Shown here piece after piece: positions 8,029-17,977 of a DNA stretch of 57,624 nt (its first letter is position 1; each line of letters starts with the position of its first letter). A program made the translations under genes and the position numbers. The DNA is from Rhodospirillales bacterium. Its GTDB lineage: Bacteria; Pseudomonadota; Alphaproteobacteria; Rhodospirillales; Shumkoniaceae. The stretch spans positions 1-57,624 of the forward strand of contig JADHSV010000017.1 of NCBI GenBank assembly GCA_016776725.1, in the 5' to 3' direction. The notes under the pieces are model-generated. The model saw only the letters and a list, made by a program, of their open reading frames with translations, had not been told where the DNA came from and did not search any database.

Positions 8029-9525
8029 GTGGAAACCCTTGCTGGATTAGCTCACGGTTTCGATGTCGCGCTAACGCCGCTCAACTTTGGGCTCGCCATG
8101 TTCGGCGCATTCGCCGGAACCCTGGTTGGCGCGCTGCCCGGTCTGGGCCCGGCCAACGGCGTGGCCATTCTGGTTCCGCTTGCCTTCACCCTTGGTTTGC
8201 CGCCGGAATCGGCGTTGATCCTGCTGGCCGCCGTTTATTACGGCGCCATGTACGGCGGGCGCATATCGAGCATCATGCTCAATATTCCGGGCGACGAACC
8301 GGCCGTTATGACGCTGCTGGAAGGCAACCCCATGGCCCGGCAGGGCAAGGCGGGAGCTGCGCTCGCGTTGTCTGCGGTCAGTTCCTTTGTGGGCGCGACC
8401 CTGGCCACCATCGGGCTGACGTTTCTGGCGCCCTTGCTGGTTGAACTGGCGATCCTGTTCGGTCCGGCGGAGTATTTCATCCTGTTCCTGCTGGCCTTTT
8501 CGATGATCGGCACCCTGACCGGAAAGAACGTTTCCAAGACCTTCATCGCTTCGGCCCTCGGCCTTATGCTGGCGACCATCGGCCTGGACCCCGCAACCAA
8601 CGTGCCGCGTTACACATTCGGACAGATGAAGCTGTTCGATGGGTTGGACCCGATTATCGCCATTGTCGGCTTGTTCGCCATCAGCGAGGTGCTGGTGTTT
8701 CTGGAAACCGTGGTCCTTGGCGAGCAGGTCAAATTCAAGGTTGAACGTACTTACGCGACGTTTAAGGAACTTTGGTTCTGCGCGGGCGCCATGCTGCGCG
8801 GATCAGTCCTGGGCTTCATCTGCGGCGTCCTGCCCGGCGCGGGCGCTTCATTGGGCAGTTTTGCCGCCTACACCATGGAGAAACGCTATTCCGATCGGGG
8901 AACCTTCGGGAAGGGTGATCCTCGTGGATTGGCCGCGCCCGAGGCTGGCAACAACGCCGCCGCGGGCGGTGCGCTGGTTCCCATGCTGGCGCTGGGCGTT
9001 CCCGGCAGCGGCACGACAGCCGTTTTGCTGGCCTTGCTGATTTCGCTGAACATCACACCGGGACCGCTGCTGTTCGTTGAACGGCCAGAAGTTGCCTGGG
9101 GTCTGATTGCCTCGCTTTATATGGCCAACGTGGTGCTGCTGATTCTCAACCTTCCGCTGGTCAACATTTTCGTGCGTCTGTTAATGGTTCCGACCTACGT
9201 TCTGATGCCGACCGTTACGCTGATTTGTTTCCTTGGCATTTACGCCATCAGCCACAGCGTTTTCGATATTTACATGATGATCGGCGTTGGCGTTTTCGGC
9301 TACCTGCTGCGCAAGGTCAACATACCCCTTGTGCCCGTCATTCTGGGCGTGTTGCTGGGCCACCATATGGAGGTCAACCTGCGCCGCGCCCTTAGTTTGA
9401 GCGACGGCGAATGGGAGATCATGTTCCGCAGCCCGCTGGCGATCACCCTTTGGGCGTTCATCATCATGAGCCTGACGGTGCCCTTCATCATCCGGGCTAT
9501 TCGCGAACGGCGCGGCGAACAATGA
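8029..9525 (+). CDS. tctA: TctA large membrane subunit of the tricarboxylate transporter
   Basis: This 498-residue integral membrane protein is of the normal TctA length. It carries the family motifs [15 protein letters not shown] near the N-terminus and [20 protein letters not shown] with [10 protein letters not shown] in the second half, reflecting the internal duplication of this family. It starts with GTG at 8029 and overlaps the following MmgE/PrpD gene by 4 bp (ATGA). It works with TctB and the TctC receptor to import a carboxylate using an ion gradient. Confidence 0.94.
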   Translation: METLAGLAHGFDVALTPLNFGLAMFGAFAGTLVGALPGLGPANGVAILVPLAFTLGLPPESALILLAAVYYGAMYGGRISSIMLNIPGDEPAVMTLLEGNPMARQGKAGAALALSAVSSFVGATLATIGLTFLAPLLVELAILFGPAEYFILFLLAFSMIGTLTGKNVSKTFIASALGLMLATIGLDPATNVPRYTFGQMKLFDGLDPIIAIVGLFAISEVLVFLETVVLGEQVKFKVERTYATFKELWFCAGAMLRGSVLGFICGVLPGAGASLGSFAAYTMEKRYSDRGTFGKGDPRGLAAPEAGNNAAAGGALVPMLALGVPGSGTTAVLLALLISLNITPGPLLFVERPEVAWGLIASLYMANVVLLILNLPLVNIFVRLLMVPTYVLMPTVTLICFLGIYAISHSVFDIYMMIGVGVFGYLLRKVNIPLVPVILGVLLGHHMEVNLRRALSLSDGEWEIMFRSPLAITLWAFIIMSLTVPFIIRAIRERRGEQ

Positions 9526-11045
9526 AGACACACAGCGTTCGCGTCCACCCCGAGAAAGACCGCCTTGCGCGCGCCGACCAGTTTGCCTGGAAGATCGCCG
9601 CCGTGGCCGCCGATCCGGTGGCCATCGACGATGACGTCACCGAGATGATCGTCAACCGCATCATCGACAATGCTTCGGTGGCCCTTGCGTCGGCCAACCG
9701 GGGGCCGGTGGTCACGGCGCGGGCGCAGGCGGCGGCCCATCCGCGCGATGGCGGGGCGACGGTATTCGGGCTGGGAAATGATCAGCGGTTTTCGGCGGAG
9801 TGGGCGGCGTGGGCCAACGGCACCGCCGTGCGCGAACTGGATTTCCACGATACTTTCCTGGCCGCCGACTATTGCCATCCGGGCGACAACATTCCGCCAA
9901 TTTTGGCGGTGGCCCAGCAATGTGGACGGTCGGGGGCGGACCTGATACGCGGCATCGCGGCGGGGTATGAAATTCAAATCAATCTGGTGCGCGCCATTTG
10001 CATCCACAAACACAAGATCGACCAGCCTGCCCATTTGGGACCGTCGCAGGCCGCCGGGATCGGGGCCGCGCTGGGCCTTGCGCCCGAAGTCATCTATCAG
10101 GCCGTGCAGCAGGCATTGCATGTGAACACGCCGACCCGGCAATCGCGCAAGGGCGAGATTTCAAGCTGGAAAGCTTTTGCTCCCGCCCATTGCGGAAAAA
10201 TGGCGGTAGAATCCGTGGACCGTGCCATGCGCGGCGAGGGTGCGCCGACCCCCATCTATGAAGGCGAGGACGGGTTCATTGCCCGCTTGCTGGACGGTCC
10301 GGACGCCGAATACCACGTTCCGCTGCCGGAATCCGGCGAAGTCAAGCGCGCCATCATGCTGAGCTACACTAAGGAGCATTCCGCCGAATATCAGGCCCAG
10401 GCGCTGATCGATCTCGCGTTTTCCCTGGGCAGGACCATCGAGGAAAAGACGGGTGGGGACTGGGATCAAGTTGAGGAAATTGTCATTTACGCCAGCCACC
10501 ACACTCACAACGTCATTGGCACGGGGGCGGATGACCCGCAAAAGATGGACCCCACGGCCAACCGCGAAACCCTTGATCATTCCATCATGTATATGTTCGC
10601 CGTGGCTTTGCAGGACGGCAAGTGGCATCACGTGGACAGCTACTTGCCCGAGCGCGCCTCACGGCCCGATACGGTGCGCCTGTGGCACAAAGTCCGCACA
10701 CTGGAAGACCCCGAATGGACGCGGCGCTATCACAGCCCCGACCACACGGAAAAGGCCTTTGGCGGCCATGTAACCGTACGCCTGAAATCGGGTGATACCC
10801 TGGAAGACGGCCTTGCCGTGGCCAACGCGCATAGCTTCGGCGCGCGCCCCTTCGCCAGGGCCGATTACATTGGCAAGTTCACGACGCTGACGGACGGGAT
10901 TGTTTCGCCCCGCGAGAGCGAGCGCTTTCTGAGCGCAGTACAGGAACTTCCCGACCTTCCGCCCGCGCGCTTGGGCGAGCTGGGCGTCGCCGCCAACGGG
11001 ATCGCGCTTATGGGCGGCGATCCCGAAAAACCAGGAATTTTTTAG
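9522..11045 (+). CDS. MmgE/PrpD family protein (2-methylcitrate dehydratase-like)
   Basis: This 507-residue protein belongs to the MmgE/PrpD fold family, which includes 2-methylcitrate dehydratase, iminodisuccinate epimerase and cis-aconitate decarboxylase. Recognisable stretches are [45 protein letters not shown] and [13 protein letters not shown]. The ATG at 9522 overlaps the tctA stop as ATGA, so it is translationally coupled to the transporter and its substrate is likely the imported acid. No prpB or prpC gene by name is present, but the divergent lyase could serve a prpB-like role. The reaction remains open among the family activities. Confidence 0.88.
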   Translation: MKTHSVRVHPEKDRLARADQFAWKIAAVAADPVAIDDDVTEMIVNRIIDNASVALASANRGPVVTARAQAAAHPRDGGATVFGLGNDQRFSAEWAAWANGTAVRELDFHDTFLAADYCHPGDNIPPILAVAQQCGRSGADLIRGIAAGYEIQINLVRAICIHKHKIDQPAHLGPSQAAGIGAALGLAPEVIYQAVQQALHVNTPTRQSRKGEISSWKAFAPAHCGKMAVESVDRAMRGEGAPTPIYEGEDGFIARLLDGPDAEYHVPLPESGEVKRAIMLSYTKEHSAEYQAQALIDLAFSLGRTIEEKTGGDWDQVEEIVIYASHHTHNVIGTGADDPQKMDPTANRETLDHSIMYMFAVALQDGKWHHVDSYLPERASRPDTVRLWHKVRTLEDPEWTRRYHSPDHTEKAFGGHVTVRLKSGDTLEDGLAVANAHSFGARPFARADYIGKFTTLTDGIVSPRESERFLSAVQELPDLPPARLGELGVAANGIALMGGDPEKPGIF

Positions 11046-11054
11046 GCGCGTTCC

Positions 11055-12257
11055 TTAGTGGCGCAGTTCTTCGCCGCTGTCCGCATCCGGCTGATCAAGA
11101 ACCGACACCATGTCCTCGTTGGACACGATGCCGACCAGTTCGCCTTCATCGCAGACAACAGGGATCGGATAGTCCACCGTCAGCGCGGCAGGCACGGCGC
11201 CCTCGATGGGCTCGTCCGGATGCACCGAGTGGGTAAGATCGGCGATTTCTCTGGCCCATTTTATTTTGCCGTCGCCGTTCAATTCTTCCATGGCTTCGAG
11301 CGTGACAACGCCGCGGTATTCGTTGTCATACGTGACGTAGCCGTATTCTTCGCCAGCCTTGCGCATTTGCGCCATGGCTTCTTCAATGGTTTCGTCGGTA
11401 AGGCGCAGCGCAGGCGGCCGCATGATGACATCGACATTGAGCGCGCGCGCACGGTTGACGTCCTTCACAAACGCGCGGACGTAATCGTCGGCAGGACTAA
11501 GCAAGATATCGGCGGGTGTGCCGACCTGGGATAGCGCGCCGTCTTTCAGGATGGCGATGCGATCACCAATACGCAGGGCTTCGTCCAGATCATGGGTAAT
11601 GAAGACAACCGTTTTGTGCAGTTTGGTCTGAAGGGCAAGCAGCAGATCCTGCATGTCGGACCGGATTAGCGGGTCCAGCGCGGAAAACGCTTCGTCCATC
11701 AGCAGGATTTCGGGGTCCGTGCACAAGGCGCGGGCCAGACCGACACGCTGTTGCATGCCGCCGGAAAGCTGGCTGGGGAAGCTGTCTTCGTATCCGGCGA
11801 GGCCCACCTGGTCGATCCATTCGCGCGCTTTTTCCTCGCGCTTGGCTTTTTCGACACCCTGAATTTCCAGCCCGTAACCGACGTTCTGCATGACGGTCCG
11901 ATGGGGAAGGAGGCCGAATCGCTGGAAGACCATGCTCATTTTGTCGCGGCGGAATTTAATGAGCTGGTCTGTGCCCAGCGTCATCACATCGGTGCCTTCG
12001 ACGGTGATATGACCGGCGGTCGGATCAATCAGCCTGTTGAAGTGGCGGATCAGGGTCGATTTCCCCGAACCCGACAGGCCCATCACGACAAAGATCTCGC
12101 CTTCCTCGATGTCCAGGCTGACGTCGCTCAGGCCAACCGTGTGGCCTGTGTCGGCGAGGATGTCGTCCTTGTTCTCGCCATTTTGGGCGCGCGCCAGAAC
12201 GCTTTGCGGTTTGTCACCGAAGATTTTGAAAATATTGCGAACTTCAATTTGTGCCAT
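11055..12257 (-). CDS. proV: ProV glycine betaine/proline ABC transporter ATPase
   Basis: This 400-residue cytosolic ATPase has Walker [10 protein letters not shown] (about 60-68), signature [15 protein letters not shown], Walker [13 protein letters not shown] and a switch histidine in [13 protein letters not shown]-terminal pair of CBS-like modules follows, the region that senses ionic strength in osmoregulatory homologues. The ATG at 12257 is chosen because GAGG precedes it; longer starts read through the proW gap. It is the last gene of the proX-proW-proV operon. Its stop lies 9 bp from the convergent MmgE/PrpD stop. Confidence 0.93.
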   Translation of the reverse strand: MAQIEVRNIFKIFGDKPQSVLARAQNGENKDDILADTGHTVGLSDVSLDIEEGEIFVVMGLSGSGKSTLIRHFNRLIDPTAGHITVEGTDVMTLGTDQLIKFRRDKMSMVFQRFGLLPHRTVMQNVGYGLEIQGVEKAKREEKAREWIDQVGLAGYEDSFPSQLSGGMQQRVGLARALCTDPEILLMDEAFSALDPLIRSDMQDLLLALQTKLHKTVVFITHDLDEALRIGDRIAILKDGALSQVGTPADILLSPADDYVRAFVKDVNRARALNVDVIMRPPALRLTDETIEEAMAQMRKAGEEYGYVTYDNEYRGVVTLEAMEELNGDGKIKWAREIADLTHSVHPDEPIEGAVPAALTVDYPIPVVCDEGELVGIVSNEDMVSVLDQPDADSGEELRH

Positions 12258-12267
12258 TACCGGAACC

Positions 12268-13125
12268 TCAATGAGCGACATTTCGGAACGCTTGTAACCG
12301 CGTGCCGTAGGATTGGCTGATTCGATCAAAAACGATCGCCAGGAACACGATCGCCATTCCGCCGATCAGTCCCTCACCGGAATCGTTGCGTTGCAGACCG
12401 AGCAATACGGTTTCCCCAACACCGCGCGCGCCTATCATAGACGCAATCACCACCATTGCCAAAGCCATCATCGTGGTTTGGTTGATGCCTTGCATGATGG
12501 AGGGGAGCGCAAGCGGAATTTGAACGCCGCGCAACAGTTGCCAGCGGGTGGCCCCAAAGGCCCGGCTGGCCTCAACCACCTCGCTGTCCACCATGCGAAT
12601 TCCCAGATCCGTCAGGCGGATAAGCGGCGGCGTGGCGTAGATAACCGTGGCCAGAATGGCCGGCACCTTGCCCAGTCCGAACAACATGGCGGCGGGAATC
12701 AAATAGACGAAGCTGGGAATCGTCTGCATCAAATCCAGAACCGGGTTGATGATGACGCGCAGCCGGTTCGAGCGGGCCGAAAAAATGCCCGTGGGAATGC
12801 CGATGGCGATGGCCAGACCGATGGAGACGAGCATGATGGCAATCGTCTGCATGGCCTTTTCCCAAAGACCCAAAGCGCCGATGAAGTACATCGCGCCGAT
12901 CATCAGAGCCACCAGACTGAAGCGGCGGCTGGCGGCATAGGCAATCAGGCCGATGACCGCGATGGTTACGACGGGATGGGTGCCACGAAGCAACTTTTCC
13001 AAAGCGACGAGTATGGTCAGAATGACGTTGGCTATCGCTTCAAAAAAATCGCCATGATTAATAATCAGCCAATCAATAAACTCATTGGTCGCGAGTTTGA
13101 TGGGCTTGCCAAATTCGGGGAACAT
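12268..13125 (-). CDS. proW: ProW glycine betaine/proline ABC transporter permease
   Basis: This 285-residue inner-membrane permease has about six helices and a clear BPD_transp_1 EAA loop (EASRAFGATRWQLLRGVQIP). The segment PTGIFSARSNRLRVIINPVL and the GINQTTMMALAMVVIASMIG helix are typical of ProW/OpuAB. It starts at 13125 and is followed after 10 bp by proV. A hairpin lies between it and proX. It imports betaine-type compatible solutes together with ProV and ProX. Confidence 0.93.
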   Translation of the reverse strand: MFPEFGKPIKLATNEFIDWLIINHGDFFEAIANVILTILVALEKLLRGTHPVVTIAVIGLIAYAASRRFSLVALMIGAMYFIGALGLWEKAMQTIAIMLVSIGLAIAIGIPTGIFSARSNRLRVIINPVLDLMQTIPSFVYLIPAAMLFGLGKVPAILATVIYATPPLIRLTDLGIRMVDSEVVEASRAFGATRWQLLRGVQIPLALPSIMQGINQTTMMALAMVVIASMIGARGVGETVLLGLQRNDSGEGLIGGMAIVFLAIVFDRISQSYGTRLQAFRNVAH

Positions 13126-13165
13126 GACTTTTCACTCTCTCTCAGTGTTCATGAATCACAGGGAA

Positions 13166-13193
13166 ACGGGGCGACACCAAAATGCCACCCCGT
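13166..13193 (-). terminator. hairpin between proX and proW
   Basis: Read on the minus strand, the arms 13193-13183 and 13176-13166 pair over 11 bp with two G-U wobbles around a 6-nt loop. It sits 20 bp after the proX stop and before proW. There is no T tract, so an attenuator or mRNA-stabilising role is more likely than full termination. Confidence 0.55.
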
Positions 13194-13211
13194 CCCATGA
13201 TCACAAAACCG

Positions 13212-14237
13212 CTACAGTGCGGCTTCTACCTTCGCCGCGATGTCCGACGGGACCCACTTGGACCACAGGGATTGCTGCGTTTTCAGGAAGTTGATCGCGG
13301 CTTCTTCAGCCGTGCCGCCGGTATCCTGCATATAGGCCAGGGCCTTGGAAACAACCGCGTTGGTGGTTTCATACTTTTTCAGGAACGCGACCAGCTTGGG
13401 CGCTTTTTCGTTGAACTCGCTATTGGTGGCGATCGTAACGGGGACCAACGGATAAGCCACGGCTTTCATCACCTTGGCTTCTTCCTTCTCGGCCATCATG
13501 GCATCCCAGATCGCTTTATCGTAGGCGGGTTCGTCAAGCATTCGGACCTGATCGCCGACTTTGCCCAACACCCAGGTCGGACCCCAGTAATAGAAGACAA
13601 TCGGCTTTTTGCGCTTGATTGACGATTCAATTACCGCCGCCAGCGCAGCGCCCGTACCGGGGCGGAAGTTGACGTAAGTATCATTCAGACCGTAGGCATT
13701 CATCTTTTTGGTGTTGATGACTTCACAGCCCCAGCCCGCGATGCAGTTATAGAAACGCCCCTTTTCGGGCTCTTCCGGATCCTTAAAAACTTCTTTGAAC
13801 TTGGGCAGATCGGCAACCGACTTCAGGCCCTTGGCCGGTGCATCGGCGCCTTCGGTCAGGTACTTGGGCACGAACCATCCCTGGACGGCGTCGGGGAAAT
13901 TGATGCCCAGATCGACGACCTTGCCGCTGGCCAAAGCTTTGTCCCAGGCGGCCTTTACGTTGTCCACCCACATTTCCATGGTGACGTCGATGTCGCCACG
14001 GCTCATGCCGTTCAACATCGGAATGGTCGATCCGGGGATCGTGTCCACTTCGCAGCCGTAACCGTTCTTCATAATGAACTGGGCGAGCGCCACATGAAAA
14101 GAGTTTGAATCCCAGTCAAGCCCGGCGAAGACAATGGGCCGATCCATTTCGCAATCCGCAGCCTGGGATGATCCCGGCGCGGATGTCCACACAAACGCCA
14201 AGGCTGCCGCGGCTGCAGCAATCGTTTTAAAATGCAT
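13212..14237 (-). CDS. proX: ProX glycine betaine-binding periplasmic protein
   Basis: This 341-residue periplasmic receptor has a signal peptide ending near SSQAA and an OpuAC-type binding domain. GLDWDSNSFHVALAQFIM, the TIPMLNGMSRGDIDVTMEMW segment and several tryptophans suited to a quaternary-amine cage (EMWVDN, GWFVPKY, YYWGPTW) are visible. It is first in the operon with proW and proV. Upstream is a long AT-rich leader (14238-14595), likely carrying its promoter. Betaine, choline or a related solute are possible ligands. Confidence 0.9.
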   Translation of the reverse strand: MHFKTIAAAAAALAFVWTSAPGSSQAADCEMDRPIVFAGLDWDSNSFHVALAQFIMKNGYGCEVDTIPGSTIPMLNGMSRGDIDVTMEMWVDNVKAAWDKALASGKVVDLGINFPDAVQGWFVPKYLTEGADAPAKGLKSVADLPKFKEVFKDPEEPEKGRFYNCIAGWGCEVINTKKMNAYGLNDTYVNFRPGTGAALAAVIESSIKRKKPIVFYYWGPTWVLGKVGDQVRMLDEPAYDKAIWDAMMAEKEEAKVMKAVAYPLVPVTIATNSEFNEKAPKLVAFLKKYETTNAVVSKALAYMQDTGGTAEEAAINFLKTQQSLWSKWVPSDIAAKVEAAL

Positions 14238-14267
14238 GTAATAGCTCCCGTGTTTCTAAGTTTTTGA

Positions 14268-14288
14268 AAGTCCTTGTTCAAAGGACTT
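14268..14288 (-). other. 5'-leader hairpin of proX
   Basis: AAGTCCTT at 14268-14275 and AAGGACTT at 14281-14288 form a perfect 8-bp stem with a 5-nt loop, 30 nt ahead of the proX start on the transcribed strand. It could affect transcript stability or translation. No riboswitch class was recognised. Confidence 0.4.
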
Positions 14289-14595
14289 CCGCGCACCCCT
14301 GCTCGGGGCCGCGGGCGGCGCCGTGATTCATGTCCCCCAAAAGGCGAAAAAGCCCACAAAGACGAAAAGCCGCTCCCAAATCAATTAACGTAGCAATCAT
14401 ACAGGAATTTACAGAATTGTCAAAATCCGGGAAAGGAATAAAAGAAAAAGATAGATAAAATGTTGAGCATATTGCTTAGATGTCTTGGCGTGTATTTTTT
14501 TGATGAATACTGTAAGCGGAAATTGATTGAAATATTACAAATTTGTCGTCATGTTTTTATCTTGAATATACATGCGAATACTTAATCGAGAAAAA

Positions 14596-14641
14596 AATAC
14601 GCCGCCGGGGACCACTGTAAAGCGGCCTGCGGCGGCGTATT
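14596..14641 (-). terminator. terminator of the TAXI-TRAP operon
   Basis: AATACGCCGCCG at 14596-14607 is exactly complementary to 14630-14641. On the minus strand the stem is followed by a run of T (the A tract at 14591-14597), giving a good rho-independent terminator about 50 bp beyond the permease stop. The A-T ends of the stem and the T run at 14640-14644 may allow it to act both ways. Confidence 0.75.
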
Positions 14642-14689
14642 TTTGGGCGGGCAGGCGGGGCGCCCCGGTCAACCGGAGCCGGGCGGCAA

Positions 14690-16549
14690 TTACCAGCCTT
14701 TATCGGAAAAGACTTCGGTCTTTTTCCTGCGCAAGTATTGAATGCTCAGCACGAAAATGACCAAACTGATCCCCGCGGCGTCCGTGATGATGCCGGGATT
14801 GATGAGTACGACAGCCGCCACGAACAGGACCAACCGTTCCACAATAGAGGCCATTCGATAGAAGTATCCGCTCAGGGCGGCGGCCAGACAAATGGCACCA
14901 ATGACCGCCGTGACGAAGGTGGTCAAAATGTCCATCACGGAGCCCTTCATCAACAGGGCCGGCCCGAAGACGAACATGAAGGGCACGATATACCCGGCCA
15001 GGCCAAGCTTCACCGCAGCCCAGCTGCTGTTCCATATATCGGCCTTGGAAATGGCATTGGCCGCGTAAACCGCCATGGCCACCGGCGGAGTGATGGCCGA
15101 CAGGATGGCGAAGTAGAAGACAAACAGGTGGGCGGCTTCGACGGCGACCCCCAGTTTGACCAGGGCCGGAACCAGCAGCGCCACCTGGACGATATAGGCG
15201 GGTGTGGTCGGCATGCCCATGCCCAGGATGATGCCCGCGACCATGGTCAGCAGAAGCGCGAAAATAAGCTGTTCCTGCGCAGCCCCGATGACCAGATTGG
15301 CAAACGACAGGCCCAGGCCCGTGATATCGACAACACCAACCACGATGCCTGCACAGGCGCACGCCAGGGCGATGGGCAAAGTGTTGCGCGCTGCGTTGAC
15401 CATCGCCTCGTAGGTGGTTTTGAGGGTCACGTAGTGGCGGGTAGATTTGCGCAAAAGCGCCGTCGGGATCACGGAAAGCACGCCACACAATGCGGCATAG
15501 GCTGCGCTGTAGCCGTAAAGCAGGACGCCAATAATAACGACCAGCGGCAGGAACAGGTGGCCGCGTTCGCGCAACACGATCCACATATTCGGAATCTGAT
15601 CTTCCGGCAGGCCCTGGATGCCAAGCCGCCGGGCCTCGAAATGGACCGAAGCAAACACCGCCACATAATAAAGAACCGCCGGAATGATGGCGTAGCTGGC
15701 AACCGTCAGATAGCTGACGCCCAGAAATTCAGCCATGACAAAGGCGGCGGCACCCATGATCGGCGGCATAATCTGGCCACCGGTCGAGGCCACGGCCTCA
15801 ACCGCACCGGCGAAGGCCGGGCGATATCCGATGCCCTTCATGAGCGGGATGGTGAATGTGCCGGTGGTCATCACGTTGGCAACGGCGGAACCCGATACGG
15901 TTCCGAACAACCCGCTGGTGACCACGGCCACCTTGGCCGGGCCGCCGGCCGAACGACCGGTCAGTGCGACGGCGAAATCCATAAACAGACTGCCGATGCC
16001 CATGCGGTCCACCAGCGAGCCGAAGATAATAAACAACACCATATACGTGGCCGACACGGCGACCGGAATACCGTAGATACCTTCCGTCGTAATGAAGACT
16101 TGCTCCATGACCACTTCGGGCGTGATTTTGGCGAAGAAAAACCCGTAAATCATGAACGCAATGGCGACGATCGGCAGTGCCGGACCAATGAGACGGCGCG
16201 TTGCTTCAAGGATCAGAACGATAATCAGGACGCCGAAGATCCAGTCGGTTTGAATCAGCGGATCGACGTAGATAAAGCGGTCATACAGGTAATCCTGCAT
16301 GACGATGGGGTAGCCCGCCGCGGCCAGCGCGGCCAGCGACAGCAGAACTCCCGACAGCGACGGAAATTCGCTTTTCTTTCCGTTGATTGAAATCATCAGG
16401 AAGGCAAGGGCCATGGCGACGCCCACGTGCAGGCTTCGCAGCACGAACGGCGCTGGTGGCCCGGCAAAGGCGACCCACATGTGATACAGGGAATACGCCG
16501 CCGCGATCGCCTCGATCCCGATGATAATGCTTCTTTTTGCTCGATCCAC
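14690..16549 (-). CDS. fused TRAP transporter permease (DctQ-DctM fusion, TAXI type)
   Basis: This 619-residue integral membrane protein fuses the small DctQ-like and large DctM-like TRAP subunits, the usual form for TAXI-type systems. The first ~170 residues carry about four to five helices. The DctM core follows with SGSAVANVMTTGTFTIPLM, GGQIMPPIMGAAAFVMAEF, GMGMPTTPAYIVQ and ITPPVAMAVYAAN. It is downstream of the TAXI receptor gene, separated by 83 bp that hold a strong hairpin. It uses an ion gradient to import the TAXI ligand. Confidence 0.92.
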   Translation of the reverse strand: MDRAKRSIIIGIEAIAAAYSLYHMWVAFAGPPAPFVLRSLHVGVAMALAFLMISINGKKSEFPSLSGVLLSLAALAAAGYPIVMQDYLYDRFIYVDPLIQTDWIFGVLIIVLILEATRRLIGPALPIVAIAFMIYGFFFAKITPEVVMEQVFITTEGIYGIPVAVSATYMVLFIIFGSLVDRMGIGSLFMDFAVALTGRSAGGPAKVAVVTSGLFGTVSGSAVANVMTTGTFTIPLMKGIGYRPAFAGAVEAVASTGGQIMPPIMGAAAFVMAEFLGVSYLTVASYAIIPAVLYYVAVFASVHFEARRLGIQGLPEDQIPNMWIVLRERGHLFLPLVVIIGVLLYGYSAAYAALCGVLSVIPTALLRKSTRHYVTLKTTYEAMVNAARNTLPIALACACAGIVVGVVDITGLGLSFANLVIGAAQEQLIFALLLTMVAGIILGMGMPTTPAYIVQVALLVPALVKLGVAVEAAHLFVFYFAILSAITPPVAMAVYAANAISKADIWNSSWAAVKLGLAGYIVPFMFVFGPALLMKGSVMDILTTFVTAVIGAICLAAALSGYFYRMASIVERLVLFVAAVVLINPGIITDAAGISLVIFVLSIQYLRRKKTEVFSDKGW

Positions 16550-16582
16550 GACGGCCTCTTTATGTTTTTTGGCAGATTAAGG

Positions 16583-16611
16583 CCGGCGGCGGAAACATGT
16601 TCCGCCGCCGG
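16583..16611 (-). terminator. 12-bp GC hairpin between the TAXI receptor and permease genes
   Basis: CCGGCGGCGGAA (16583-16594) pairs perfectly with 16600-16611 around a 5-nt loop. It lies 22 bp beyond the receptor stop and before the permease start, with no long T run. It is probably a partial terminator or 3'-end protector setting a high receptor-to-permease ratio. Confidence 0.65.
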
Positions 16612-16632
16612 ATGACACAGTTCGACTAAAGG

Positions 16633-17580
16633 TTACTTGCCAACCTTCACGCCGTGCTTGGCATAGAACGCAATGGCGCCCGGATGGTAGGGCACGCCCA
16701 GATCGGAGGCCATGCCTTCGATGGTCAGGGTGGCCAGGTTCTTGTTCACCGCGGACAGGGTCTGCAGATTGCCGGCAACGGTATCGAGGATCATTTCGAT
16801 GTTCTTGGCCGAGTAATCGCAAGCCGCGATCATGTGGGTGTCGTAGGTCAGAGCCGCGACATCGGCATCGACGCCGGGATAGCTGCCGGCCTTGGCGATG
16901 CGCTTGGTGAACGCAGCATTTTTCTTCTTAAAGCCCGCGAGGATTTCGTCGCTGACCGGAACGATCGAGATTTCACGCGCCGAGGCCAGATCCATCACCG
17001 CACCCGCCGGAAGGGCGGTGCCAAGCGTGAAGACGTCGGCATTGCCGTTCTTCATGTCGTTGACGGAATCGTTGTAGGACACGTGCGACACGCTCTTCAT
17101 GTCTTTGTAGCTGAGACCATGGAGGTCCAGCATGGCGCGGGTCAGCTGTTCGCCGGTGTGACCTTTCTGCTGCGTCGTAATCCGTTTGCCCTTGAAGTCG
17201 GCGATGGATTTGATGCCGCTGTCCTTGCGCACGATGATCTGGAACCACTGCGGATACAGAACGCCGACGTTACATACGTTCTTGTTGTTTTTTTTGAACG
17301 GAGGACGACCTTCGCCGCCGTCGACGGTCGAGGTTGAATTGGCGAAACCGACCGGGAACTTGCCGGCTTCGACGCCGACGATATTGGCGATGCCGCCACC
17401 CGGCTGGATGGACATGGTCATGCCCGCATGTTCTTTCTCGAACGCGCTCTTGATGGCGCCGCCCAGCGGATACCACGATCCGCCCTGGGATCCGGTCGCC
17501 ATATGGATGTTTTCGGCCATGGCCGAAGAACCGATCAAAGCGGCTCCGAGAACGATACTGGTCAATAGTGTTTTACGCAT
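16633..17580 (-). CDS. TAXI-family TRAP periplasmic receptor
   Basis: This 315-residue exported binding protein has a signal peptide ending SSAMA and the TAXI opening HMATGSQGGSWYPLGGAI. SIQPGGGIANIVGVEAGKFPVGFANS and the glutamine-rich QQKGHTGEQLT loop fit the family. The ATG at 17580 is chosen as it starts the signal peptide directly; the longer frame adds 51 residues of promoter sequence. It forms an operon with the fused permease. Ligands of this family include glutamate and other carboxylates; the one used here is unknown. Confidence 0.92.
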   Translation of the reverse strand: MRKTLLTSIVLGAALIGSSAMAENIHMATGSQGGSWYPLGGAIKSAFEKEHAGMTMSIQPGGGIANIVGVEAGKFPVGFANSTSTVDGGEGRPPFKKNNKNVCNVGVLYPQWFQIIVRKDSGIKSIADFKGKRITTQQKGHTGEQLTRAMLDLHGLSYKDMKSVSHVSYNDSVNDMKNGNADVFTLGTALPAGAVMDLASAREISIVPVSDEILAGFKKKNAAFTKRIAKAGSYPGVDADVAALTYDTHMIAACDYSAKNIEMILDTVAGNLQTLSAVNKNLATLTIEGMASDLGVPYHPGAIAFYAKHGVKVGK

Positions 17581-17810
17581 ACTTATGTCTCCCGACGTTG
17601 TGTTGATTGTTAAATATTCTCCGCTTCGGCCGGACCGAACCGGGATAATCCCAAATTCAATTGCAGGGGATGCGATACCGGTAGGGAACTTTCCACGGCC
17701 GCCATGCGACCGCGCAAGCCAGGTTTTGCCCATGGATTATCGATCTCCCGTTTATTGCTTTTCGGCGGTTAATCCGCTCTTTAGCTGTTGCAGAAGACGC
17801 TATTTGCAGA

Positions 17811-17824
17811 TGACAAATTTGTCA
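17811..17824. promoter_or_regulatory. perfect 14-bp palindrome, candidate GntR operator
   Basis: TGACAAATTTGTCA is fully self-complementary. It lies about 230 bp upstream of the TAXI receptor start and about 250 bp upstream of gntR. The TTGTC/GACAA half-site is shared with the palindrome at 17978-17988, so both may be read by the same regulator. Confidence 0.5.
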
Positions 17825-17977
17825 ATCAACTATTCGGGAAAAAGGCGGAATTGACAAAATACACACCAAAACCTTACAGATGTTCCAGATCGTTTTTTCG
17901 ATAACTGACTATAAATCAATGTGTTAACTGTCCCAATGGCGCGGCGACGAAACACAGCGTTCAAAGTGGAAAATAAT

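Larger units (their letters stand above)
14238..14689. promoter_or_regulatory. 452-bp AT-rich intergenic region upstream of proX
   Basis: No credible gene is seen. Minus-strand proX must be driven from here, with GGGAGC as its ribosome site at about 14243-14248. The stretch 14360-14595 is strikingly AT-rich compared with its surroundings and contains ACAAATTTGT at 14537-14546. A hairpin lies at 14268-14288, and the right end holds the terminator of the TAXI-TRAP operon. High AT content upstream of an osmoregulated transporter is consistent with silencing by a nucleoid protein, but that is inference. Confidence 0.5.

Noticed and set aside
9522-11045. Methylcitrate cycle (prpBCD) locus
   Set aside because: No citrate-synthase-like prpC gene is nearby and the lyase is divergent, so a propionate role is not supported beyond family membership.
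14572-14760. 62-residue plus-strand frame across the TRAP terminator
   Set aside because: It overlaps the terminator and the permease 3' end, has low-complexity basic composition and no ribosome site.
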